Part shown: positions 1-9,959 of the stretch, one piece after another
Layout of the letters: each line of letters opens with the position of its first letter
How positions within the stretch are numbered: position 1 is the first letter of the stretch
Source: Zanthoxylum bungeanum
Lineage: Eukaryota > Streptophyta > Magnoliopsida > Sapindales > Rutaceae
Assembly (NCBI GenBank): GCA_019454045.1
Contig: SKCR01036127.1
Span: 16,204-80,203 of the forward strand
Direction of reading: 5' to 3'
DNA length: 64,000 bases
The notes under the pieces: model-generated
Seen by the model: only the letters and a program-made list of their open reading frames with translations
Database searches by the model: none
What the model was told of the DNA's origin: nothing
Translations under genes and position numbers: made by a program

Positions 1-1505
1 TAAAAATTAGGCCAAAACCGACTTTGGGGGGCATTTTGGTCATTTGGTCAATTTAATCTAATTAAATAATAATAAGCCTTAAGTTAACAAATCCAATTTG
101 TAGACTTTAAGCTTAAAAGAATCATGCCACATGTAAACAATAATAATCAAACATATTGCATAACAATTATGTAATATTGATATAATTTAATTATCTAGAT
201 ATTTAACATTTAAATATATAAATAATTAATTAATGTGATTATTATTATATATGTATTTTATTTACATTAAATAACAAATACATATATTAATGGCATGTGT
301 CAAAGTCTTATTTGACAATTAATTAATATGTATAAAATCAAATCTTATATCAAATACATATACACATTAATTATTAATTGACCAAAATCCCATAATGCAT
401 GTATTTTCGTTTAAATGATTCGAATTAACTCATTTAATCCGGTGAAGTATTATGAATAATCTATATTATTCATAATGCGTTGCCCAAGTGCTCGACGAGT
501 ACACTTCATATTGTGGGACTCTCTAAGTTTAGGTTTATCCGTCACAAAATCTAATTTCGTGTCTATAATTCACTCACTAGTAAATTATGACGATCACGGA
601 TAATCTCGCTAAACTATGCAAATCGAGGTCATTGCATACGTATAATCCCTTCGTCACAGGCTATCTATATTATACCGGGGATATAGATAGAAACGTCAAA
701 TCCCTAAGGTATAATATAGTCGACTTTCAGATTTATGATCTCTAAATAACACTCGAAACTCGCTTCCGAAGTATACCACGATCATGGATTTACTAGATCG
801 CAAACACTTTCAAGATACATATGCCTTGTACACATGACTGACAGATTCTATCTGATACTCACATGATATCATGAGTATCAGTCCACACCCAACGAACAAG
901 CGGAGGTCTGATTTAAATAGATCGGTGACGTGACTGCCATCAAAGTATGAAGGATGTCTCATTTATCCACAGTGGTATCTCAAGTCGAATGACCACTATG
1001 CTACTCGACTCGAGAAGATTTCTATTGACGTTGGTGTACCATCTATTAGAAAATCTTCGGTGAGTCGTTCAATATTTATCAAATAAACACCTACACGTCT
1101 ATATGAGTCTCCTAAAACTCATGGTTCATTGGGATAAACCATCAGACCAAGTCATGATATACGACATGTACTGATCTCAGTGGATTTTACTAACCGATCT
1201 GTGTCAGTAAATCTTGACCAGAAACTTTATTTGAGAATATACAACTTATAATGACGCTTCCCAGTGTCAATTACAAACTACGTTGTAACTGCGCACTACG
1301 TTGTAAATCCTGGGGTATTTGTCTAATATATATGTATCACTAAATCAGATTTAGTTTCAATCTAATCATAATTAGATCAAATACGTATATAAAAACAAGA
1401 GGTGCAACCATTAAGTAAGTAATATTATGGAAAAATGAATTATTCGTATTCATGAATCAGACATAAATACGATCCTGATTGACACTCTGAGCACCAACCC
1501 TAACA
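1..1505 (-). mobile_element. Family X copia-type LTR, outer part
   Basis: This is the 5' part of a large LTR read on the minus strand; the window cuts off the rest. Its outer end at 1505, in minus sense TGTTAGGGTTGGTGCTC, resembles the ends of the family X LTRs at 12922 (minus sense) and 31063 (plus sense). The stretch at about 480-530, with a CCCAAGTGCTC motif and CACTTCATATTG, matches 63138-63170 in the family X copy at the right end. There is no open frame longer than a few dozen codons. I cannot tell whether it is a solo LTR or part of a full element. Confidence 0.6.
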
Positions 1506-1884
1506 CGTGTTCCTAGTGACAGGGCTAAATCTGAGCACCTACAGTAATCATAACGAAAGAATAGGAAGATCCTAATCTGGGTGGTGTATTCACGCAAGAA
1601 GTCATTATTGGACTAAAGGCAAAACAAAGTCAGGCACATCTAATGCTCAATTTCAATTGAACTCCGGACTGTCAAACTCAATATTTTAAAGGTATGGATT
1701 CCCTTTACTTTATTCCACCTTCAATGAATAATTAAATTAAAATTGTTGACATCATTTAGGAAAGTCCCTCGAATAGAACTTATGTATCTAATCATGGTAG
1801 TATAAAATTTTTTTATTCTTTTTATAATAAATATCTCAAACAAATCTACTTAAAATCAGTTCGTATATAACTTGGAGTGCTCAC
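1506..1884. other. Intergenic, nothing recognised
   Basis: AT-rich sequence between the LTR end and the first SINE. I see no reading frame, RNA gene or repeat that I recognise. Confidence 0.5.
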
Positions 1885-2057
1885 ATGGGGTATGGTTTGG
1901 TGGCAAAAAGTTCAGGACTTGATTACCAGATCCTGAGTTCAAGTATTGAGGGTGCATTTCTTGTAAGAGCATGAGACAACCGATAATTGTAACTGCTTCG
2001 CTTAAGTTCGGATCAGATGGTTTGAAGACAAAATTTCTAACATCTCCCAAAAAATAA
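1885..2057 (+). repeat. tRNA-derived SINE, copy 1
   Basis: It starts with a GGTATGGTTTGGTGGC block that resembles an RNA polymerase III A box. About 45 bp on it has a GAGTTCAAGTATTG stretch resembling a B box, and it ends in TTTCTAACATCTCCC plus A-rich sequence. Four other copies in the window share this order of blocks: B-box-like region, TGCATTTCTTGTAAGAG-like block, GATGGTTTG-like block, then a TTTCTAA-like tail. It is the most diverged of the five. Confidence 0.65.
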
Positions 2058-2119
2058 GATGGGAGCATAATGTATTTTTTTCTTACATTACTCAAATTAT
2101 GTAACCGAAATTTTTCCCC

Positions 2120-2282
2120 GAGGGGTATGACTTGGTGGTGTAGGGTTCAGGATATGCCTGAGTTCGAATTGAAAGTGTGTGTTTCTTATAAGAATCTGGA
2201 CCGTCAGAGATTTTATATATTTCACTTAAATTCTGATGGAGTTATATGACGGCAGAATTTTTAATATTTCCCCAAAAAAAAA
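2120..2282 (+). repeat. tRNA-derived SINE, copy 2
   Basis: This copy lies about 60 bp downstream of copy 1 in the same orientation. It has the GGTATGACTTGGTGGTGTAG start, a GAGTTCGAATTGA B-box-like sequence, the TTTCTTATAAGAA block and an oligo-A tail of nine residues. It lies about 300 bp upstream of the SMT2 start codon. Confidence 0.75.
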
Positions 2283-2578
2283 TGATTTTCGGTCCAAAAA
2301 TGTAACATGGATTAACTTTAAAGTAAATATATAGTATAGGACCACTCTGGACTGGAGTTCAAAACAATGACTACATCAAATTGATTGTCTGGCTCCACGT
2401 GCTCTTGCTAGAGGCTCAAATTCACGTGCACAGCGCGTGCCAACCAAGAAGTCCGATTAAAACCCCACTCAATTTTTCATGGACAGAATAATTCAGGAGG
2501 CGCCGAGTCTGCGTTTCCTCTTTCAAACACACTCTCTCACTCGTCTAACTTTTTTTTTTTTTTTTTTTTTTGCTCTCA
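2283..2578 (+). promoter_or_regulatory. SMT2 upstream region: two G-boxes and a poly-T leader
   Basis: Two CACGTG G-boxes lie at 2396-2401 and 2423-2428, about 150-185 bp before the start codon. A run of 22 T at 2550-2571 ends 7 bp before the ATG. CT-rich sequence before it (about 2510-2550) looks like a plant 5' leader. G-boxes are bound by bHLH and bZIP factors in plants; that these two act on SMT2 is inference. I see no confident TATA box. Confidence 0.5.
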
Positions 2579-3649
2579 ATGGACTCTCTCGCTCTCTTCT
2601 GCACCGGCGCTCTCCTCGCTGGCGGCCTCTACTGGTTCGTCTGCATACTCGGCCCCGCCGAGCAAAAGGGCAAACGCGCCGTCGATCTATCCGGAGGCTC
2701 CATATCCGCAGAGAAAGTCCAAGACAATTACGACAGTTACTGGAATTTTTTCCAACGCCCTAAAGATACAACCAATGAGAAGGTTCCAGATTTCGTCGAC
2801 ACCTTTTACAACTTAGTCACTGACATTTACGAGTGGGGGTGGGGCCAGTCCTTCCACTTCTCCCCCTTCATCCCTGGCAAATCCCACCGTGACGCCACGC
2901 GCCTGCACGAAGAGATGGCCGTCGATCTTATCGACGTCAAGCCTGGAGACCGCATTCTCGACGTCGGATGCGGCGTCGGCGGGCCCATGCGTGCCATAGC
3001 CGCTCACTCGCGTGCTAATGTCGTCGGCATCACGATCAACGAGTATCAAGTGAATCGGGCTCGTTTACACAACAAGAAAGCGGGATTAGATTCCCTCTGC
3101 CAAGTCGTTTGCGGAAATTTCCTTAAGATGCCGTTTGATGACAACCACTTCGACGGCGCGTACTCAATCGAAGCTACATGTCACGCTCCGAAGCTGGAAG
3201 ATGTGTACACTGAGATCTTCAGGGTTTTGAAGCCTGGATCTCTATACGTGTCGTACGAGTGGGTTACAACTGACAAGTACAAAGCGGTTAACCCGGAACA
3301 CGTGGACATCATTCAGGGTATCGAACGTGGAGATGCGTTGCCTGGACTCAGAAGCTATGCGGAAATTACTGAGATAGCAAAAAGGGTAGGGTTCGAGGTT
3401 GTGAAAGAGAAGGATCTGGCTAAACCGCCGGCCCAGCCCTGGTGGACCCGGCTCAAGATGGGCCGGATCGCTTACTGGAGGAATCACATTCTTGTTACAA
3501 TACTAGCCGCCTTGGGGATTGCGCCAAAAGGAACCGTCGATGTTCATGAGATGCTTTTTAAGACCGCTGATTATTTGACCAGAGGAGGCGAGACCGGAAT
3601 CTTCACACCGATGCACATGGTTCTCCTCAGAAAACCTGAATCTTCTTAG
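2579..3649 (+). CDS. SMT2: 24-methylenesterol C-methyltransferase 2 (sterol C24-methyltransferase)
   Basis: Transfers the second methyl group from S-adenosylmethionine to C24 of the sterol side chain (24-methylenelophenol to 24-ethylidene lophenol), so it sets the sitosterol to campesterol balance and the supply of brassinosteroid precursor; expected in the ER membrane. The 356-residue product has an N-terminal membrane segment (about residues 2-22), the aromatic YEWGWGQSFHFSPF block (84-97), the SAM-binding motif LDVGCGVGGP (about 127-136), an EATCHAP motif (198-204) and the C-terminal sterol methyltransferase domain. Length and the absence of introns fit plant SMT2/SMT3. I chose the ATG at 2579; the frame stays open upstream only to a non-ATG codon at 2570. 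The frame is intact and more GC-rich in its 5' half than its surroundings. SMT2 and SMT3 cannot be told apart here. Confidence 0.95.
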   Translation: MDSLALFCTGALLAGGLYWFVCILGPAEQKGKRAVDLSGGSISAEKVQDNYDSYWNFFQRPKDTTNEKVPDFVDTFYNLVTDIYEWGWGQSFHFSPFIPGKSHRDATRLHEEMAVDLIDVKPGDRILDVGCGVGGPMRAIAAHSRANVVGITINEYQVNRARLHNKKAGLDSLCQVVCGNFLKMPFDDNHFDGAYSIEATCHAPKLEDVYTEIFRVLKPGSLYVSYEWVTTDKYKAVNPEHVDIIQGIERGDALPGLRSYAEITEIAKRVGFEVVKEKDLAKPPAQPWWTRLKMGRIAYWRNHILVTILAALGIAPKGTVDVHEMLFKTADYLTRGGETGIFTPMHMVLLRKPESS

Positions 3650-6438
3650 CTGAGGTGTGTTACAGGTTCTGTTCCAGTTACTTTAGCTGGTTTTTTAAAT
3701 TCATTTTTAATTTTGGTTTAATTATCATCATTATCAACATGTATCATTTTCTTTAAAATTTTATTTAAATTTGGTTGTTGGATACTTATTTCAATTTTAA
3801 CATGTGATAGATTAGATTTAGCGGAGAGAGGCCGAGAATTTTGCTTTTTTGAATCTTGAATTTAATTAAAATATAAATTCTAGGATCTGTGTGAGGAACA
3901 GAGTGGATGGAGAAATGACAGTCATAAGAAACAGAAAGAAATAAGCTATTTTTGTTTTTGTTGTGTTTTGTTTTTTTAATTTCTTGAATCTCCACTTTGG
4001 GTGCTGGATAGAGACTAGGCCACTAGCGGGATGTGTTAGTTGAATCCGATGACAGGGAATGAACTTAAATTGGTTCGTATAATAATCCAATAAAATCTTA
4101 GGTCCCAATCTGTTAGAACTGATATATATTTTGATTTGGATGGACTTTTTTTTGTTTTTGTATTTTGAATTTATTGTTACTTATGATGATCATAGGGGCC
4201 AATTTAGATGCAGTGTTTATGTGTCCTTGGGTGTTGGGAGTTTTATAGGTGATTTCCGGGTTATTGATTGAATGATCACTATATTAGCGCATTGATTAGT
4301 GTAAAAATGACGCAAGAAGTCTCTCATTTATAGATGCATTCCCTTGTGAAAAGCAAGGGATACCTAGCTATCTGGTGAAATAGGGGCTTGCCCATATTTG
4401 GCACCAACTGAAGTACTGAGTGTGGGTTTGAAGAAAGCTCAATTTAGTAGATCAACATTAGGGTGTTCTTAGATCATTTACTTTATGTGATAATTAATTA
4501 TGTAACAATCCAATGTTTGGATGGATATAAGCATGGAAACTGAGGACAGAACTATGATGCTTCAGCTCTATTTATGGTGACAAGTTTTTCGTTGTCTTAA
4601 TTTATTTTTTCAAACTTTTTGTTAAGAGTCAAGTTAAATACGAAACACTTGAGATATGTTGGGATTACATTTCTCTTAAATTTTAATATTTTATAAAGGA
4701 AAAGTTGGGAATAAAACGGAACACTTGAGATATATAATGGAAAACTTGACAAATATAATGAATATTCGAACTCGATGCAACTGAAATTGTAGGTAAGTTG
4801 TCCAAGTTCTGAATTCCAATGGTGTTGTAATAGCAGACATTCTGTGTTTGCTGCATTTGGGGCTTATTTGGGATACTACTTGAGACATGCCATGCTACAG
4901 GAGAAATGTGATACTACTCAATTCTGGCTACTGCATTTCAATTCCATGTATTTAATGTTCAGCCTCTTGGATGCATTCTCACCATCTAGTTAACTCCCAA
5001 ATTAACGAAAGTGAACATCAAAACGTCCAAGTTACTATCATTGTTCATTCATGAAGATGAATGGCTAGATTTAACCTTTCATTACCATAAACTGCAAATT
5101 TAAGGCTTATGGTGTAGCTCCTGAAGTTTTACATCTGCTTATTAAATAGAAACATTTTACACCAACAACTATCCACAATTGGGGTTTGACTTAATTTTGG
5201 ATACTGGAAATTAAAGCAGTACCCATGTCTTATCCCGTCCCAAACTTGTCTGGCACAAGACAGAAATTGGGTATCCATCAGGTACTGGGTGATGAGATGA
5301 AATTATGTTTCAAAATTTTGATGAACTCCTGATTTTGTGTATATGAGGTGAAATTATGTTGAAGTCATGCAATTAGTCTATTTTCTTTCCATCATTTAAT
5401 GTTTGAGCTGTATCAGTTACAAAAAGTGCTGATGATTTATGAATGAAGAGACCTTGAGGCATATTTATGTCTTTTATGACCATTCTGTAAGAGGTTTGCT
5501 GAGTGATACAATTGAGACCAAGTATTTTGGATGTTCATGTGTTATATTGAGTGGTTTTTATCTTCAACTTTAAATTTGAAGATAATTTATTGTTGCAATT
5601 TTAATTGGATTTTGTTCTTATTTGCAAATGATTTCAATTTTGAAGCTAATGTATAGAACGATGGTCGTATTATGAGTAATGTATTAGCAGAAGAGAGCAT
5701 TGAAGCAGTCAGGACAATATTGTTGCTAATTAGTTATTGTGCTCTTAGGATTCAGTTGTTTTTATTTGCAAAAATCTGATGATTCGTGCATTTTCAAGAG
5801 ATGAAACTGTTAAATGAGATGACTGAAAGTACTTGTTGGAGTTTGAGGTGAAACTTAGTTTTGAATTTGACTCAAAACTCAACTGATACACAGCAAAATA
5901 GCAACTGATCAACAATGTAAGTTAATGAACGGGTTGTTGAGCTGTATGCTTGTATCAGTTATAAAAAAAAATGGACGGGTTCGGGGAATTCTGAACCCAT
6001 CTCGAGAATTCTCCAATTTGATAATTCCCGATCATATTTATTCATTTTATCCCCGATCGATCTTGAATAATATTCTCGCATCCCTCTCGTCTTAGAAATT
6101 TCTGGATGTATTCGAAAATTTCGTCGAAATTTACCCACCCATAATCGCAGCAGTGGGGGCTCGTTTTGGGCCACTCAACCAGCGACATTGACACAGATTA
6201 TTAAAGAGAAAAGACAGAAAATAAGCTGATAAAAAATCTACCCAATATTCGAATTTATGGAAAATATGATCCACATATCAAATGAGTGGATGTCATTCAT
6301 GATTACTGAGATTTTTATGATAATTCTGTAGCCTCCCCATCATCTTATTTGCTTCTTTTGAAACCCTCTATCCAATCAAATCCCAAATCTGCAACTTCCT
6401 TTGCACACTCTTATTGGCTCTCAGCTGCTTCTATTCCC
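3650..6438. other. Intergenic region between SMT2 and CDSP32
   Basis: The first few hundred bases should hold the SMT2 3' UTR. The rest is AT-rich without a convincing gene. At about 5970-6175 there is a more GC-rich patch with GGGTTCGGGGAATTCTGAACCC-type inverted symmetry, which looks like a degraded MITE end, but I cannot find both termini. The last 150 bp should contain the CDSP32 promoter and leader. Confidence 0.5.
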
Positions 6439-7341
6439 ATGGCCACCATTACAAATTTCATTTCAAAACTCCCTTCATCCCTTTCAACAAGCCCTAAATT
6501 CACACCTCTTCGCTCCCACAATTCCTTTTTATCACCATTTATCACAAAAACTAAACCTCTATCAACAAAAAAAAAAATAAACAGGTCATATTTCATAACA
6601 AAGGCGACAGCAGCTCCTGGGGCAGGAACAAAGAAAGCCCCAAGTGATGAAAGAGTAAAAAAAGTTCACAGTACTGATGAATTTGATGAAGCCCTAAGAT
6701 TGGCCAAAAACAAACTCGTTGTTGTTGAATTTGCTGCTAGCCACAGTATCAACAGCAGCAAAATGTACCCTTTTATGGTTGACCTAAGCAGGCAATGCAA
6801 CGACGTCGAATTCATTCTTGTGATGGGCGATGAGTCTGAGAAAACAAGAGAGCTTTGCAACAGAGAGAAGATAGAGAAAGTCCCACACTTCAGCTTTTAC
6901 AAAAGCATGGAGAAAATTCATGAAGAGGAAGGAATAGGGCCGGATCAGCTTATGGGGGATGTGTTATACTACGGTGACAACCATTCTGCTGTGGTGCAGC
7001 TTCACTGCAGAGAGGATGTTGAGAAGTTGATTGATGATCATAAGGTTGATCATAAGCTGATTGTTCTTGATGTCGGGTTGAAGCATTGTGGGCCATGCGT
7101 GAAGGTGTATCCAACAGTGGTTAAGCTGTCGAGACAGATGGCTGATACGGTGGTGTTTGCAAGAATGAACGGTGATGAAAATGATAGCTGCATGCAGTTC
7201 TTGAAGGACATGAATGTCGTTGAGGTGCCCACGTTTTTGTTCATCAGAGATGGTGAAATTTGTGGAAGGTACGTTGGTTCTGGTAAAGGGGAGCTTATTG
7301 GGGAGATTCTTAGATACCAAGGAGTTCGTGTAACTTACTAA
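6439..7341 (+). CDS. CDSP32: Chloroplast drought-induced stress protein of 32 kDa (CDSP32), double thioredoxin
   Basis: A stromal thioredoxin-like protein induced by drought and oxidative stress; in other plants it reduces plastid peroxiredoxin and methionine sulfoxide reductase. The 300-residue product has a Ser/Thr/Lys-rich N-terminus of about 55 residues that fits a transit peptide, and then two thioredoxin modules. The first (from about residue 75) has the [18 protein letters not shown] block with no cysteine pair, as is normal for the family. The second carries the active site HCGPC at residues 216-220, followed by [12 protein letters not shown] took the ATG at 6439 (MATITNF); the upstream extension of the frame has no ATG. 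Length is close to the Arabidopsis protein. It is intronless and intact. Its place next to SMT2 fits the Arabidopsis gene order. Confidence 0.96.
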   Translation: MATITNFISKLPSSLSTSPKFTPLRSHNSFLSPFITKTKPLSTKKKINRSYFITKATAAPGAGTKKAPSDERVKKVHSTDEFDEALRLAKNKLVVVEFAASHSINSSKMYPFMVDLSRQCNDVEFILVMGDESEKTRELCNREKIEKVPHFSFYKSMEKIHEEEGIGPDQLMGDVLYYGDNHSAVVQLHCREDVEKLIDDHKVDHKLIVLDVGLKHCGPCVKVYPTVVKLSRQMADTVVFARMNGDENDSCMQFLKDMNVVEVPTFLFIRDGEICGRYVGSGKGELIGEILRYQGVRVTY

Positions 7342-7880
7342 TACTTCGAACTTCAAACATAATTTTTAGTAAATTAAAGGGTATTTTAGCAAATTTTTGT
7401 TTCTGTCTCATTTTAAACTTCATTTGGGTACCACATTCATACCCACAACTCTGAAAAGGGTCGCATTAATCCGATTCAAATTTTGTGGGTCATTTGATCA
7501 TGCCTCGTTTATTATTGAAGAATGTTCTGTGGTTTAAAATGAATATTATGGAGCTTTAGCTATATTGTTATTATCTGTTATATTAGATAGAATTTACAAT
7601 TGTCACAGTCCATTATTTGCACTGGTTACATTGCCTCAATCACGTAGTCAAGTTATTTTTAATATTTTCATAAAGCTTATCACTCAAATTCAAACCTTGA
7701 GGGAGGGAAAAAATTAAAATATATTAGGGTTTGCCTAATCAGGATTGGTTCCGAAGGATGATCAGTTTAAACCACCAGCCACCGTTTAAGGAGAAAATCT
7801 ACAATACAACGGAAGTATTATATCATACGTTCAATAATCTTAATAATTCATGGCCACGTATGTTAAAATATTAAAAAATT
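7342..7880. other. CDSP32 downstream region
   Basis: 3' UTR and AT-rich spacer up to the first base that aligns with the LTR of Copia-A. No gene recognised. Confidence 0.5.
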
Positions 7881-9260
7881 AGGTATGTGATAAAATAATA
7901 CAGAATTAAATTATTTTTTCAATATTAAGTTATTTAGTTAGTAGTTTTACCAATTAAGCTTGATAATCAATTTTCTCAATTAATACACTCAACAATTAAT
8001 CTACCAATGACAAGTTGCTAAATAATATGAAAATACAATATGAAACTTGCAATAAATTAAAGAGAGAGTTATAGAGATTGACACCGGATATATAATGATT
8101 CGGTCAATTCTTTGCATACGTCAACTATTTCAAGCCACGCTTGAAGCGTTACACTATGTAAAAGTGAATTCACAATTTACATTAGAGTTTTCTCCCTAGG
8201 CTCACTCCAAACATTTACACTGTAGGTCTTTGATCCAAGACTTCTCTTAACCTTAAGAGATTTTCTTCTAAGGATCCTCTACCTTTACAATAAGAGATTT
8301 TCTATAAGGCTTCTATAAAATATTTTATAACAAATGCACCATTAAGAGTATATCCACTCGCACAAGGGATTTTCCAATTACAGGAGATTGATATTAAAGG
8401 TTACAACTCAATTGGATACACACAAAAGATAATGAAGATTAAGGTGTGAGTGTATATCCAAATAATTATAAGCTCACTAAATGATATGAAGATGTATGTA
8501 ATGTGCTTTGATAATCAAGAGAGTATATGAATAAAAAGATTGATGAAACTCTCTGTTTTTTCTTTGTATAAAATGTATAAAGGTGATAGAACTTAGTAAA
8601 AACGAAATGGGGATTCAATTTATAGTGAAAGAGAAGACAACCCTAACTCTCTATCCTGAGACCGGTGTGCCCGTGTCAGGGACGAGTATGTTAGTCTGTA
8701 AATTCAAACGTTTATAAAAATATGACTATTGGGCATTTAAGCGCAAGACCTACCGGATTAATGATCGGTATGTCGGTTAGCTGACCGATATTGGGACCAG
8801 TACAATTCGTCTCGGTTCCAATAGCTATGCAAACTTCAGACTAACCGTTATTGGGACCGGTATAATCTATCTCAGTTCCAGTAGCTATGCAAACTCCAGA
8901 GCGCCTGGTATGAGAGACCGATATGGAGTAGCGTGGTTCCAGAGAGTATGCAATCAGGACTGATATATCGATATGTCGATACCGGTACATAAAACATATG
9001 ATTTGAAGATTGAAAATATTAAGTATTTGACCATAATGCATATATATGGTGTATGAGTCTTATGTGCTTAGAATACTTGAATTAACAACTTACTTACATT
9101 TAAAGCCTTAAACTATAAAACTTCACAAATAATATATTTATTGAGCTCCATCTTCATATCCATTTTGCTTCGACGTCTTTTATAATGCTTTGTGAATTCC
9201 CATCTAAGTCGCTTGTGTTGTGTCATCAAAACCAATCATATCAAGAATATGTCACTTATA
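7881..9260 (-). repeat. Copia-A 3' LTR (left)
   Basis: It aligns with 14231-18465 once the hAT insertion is removed; the shared stretch from ATAAAATAATACAGAATTAA onwards is continuous. The LTR ends at 9260 in a degraded terminus (TA where CA is expected). It contains an extra near-tandem copy of a block of about 65 bp ending in AGCTATGCAAACT (about 8770-8900), which occurs once in the right LTR. No coding frame. Confidence 0.8.
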
Positions 9261-9959
9261 ATCTCCTCATTTTTTTATGATGGCAACCTTAAAACTTGTG
9301 AGCTTTGAGAGTTTAAAACTTGTCATCAATATAGATGCCCATCAACATGTGATTTCCCCCTTAATATGTGATTACTCCGTAAACACTTAGAAGAACACAT
9401 TACCACATAATTGCTTCCTTCAATGCACAAGTTTCATAAGTTTTATTTCATCTGTGAATATCTCCCCATTTTCCATTAACAAAAAGAGTGAAAAAACAAA
9501 GATAATGCGTAAATAGATATAAACTAACATGTGCAAATAGCATTTACAAGTTTTTGCCCTTTTACCATAAAATCATATGTTTATAGATAAATATTCATCA
9601 AAATCATTCAAGTTATACAAATATCTATGTATTTCATTATTAACCAAAAATGATCAATGACAAGGCATATCTGATGCAAATAATCCAAAAGGATCAAATG
9701 TCATAAATGTGTAATAAATCCAATGTGATACCAATTGTGATTAAAAATACAATAAAAGTAAGAAATGTAGGTAAATATTATAATTTTTCCTCAATTTTCA
9801 AATTTTGAGCTTTTGAAATGATTCAAATAAATTATCACTTAACTTAATAAGTTTCAATAATACTCAAATCATGCAATTAAGATCAAAAAATCTAACCAAC
9901 GACATGCTTCATAAATATGTACAACTCATAACAACAATTGAAGCATTCTCAATTAGGGT

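Noticed and set aside
5959..6174. 71-codon minus-strand frame between SMT2 and CDSP32
   Set aside because: Composition fits a degraded GGGTTCGGGG-type MITE fragment; no homology or start context.
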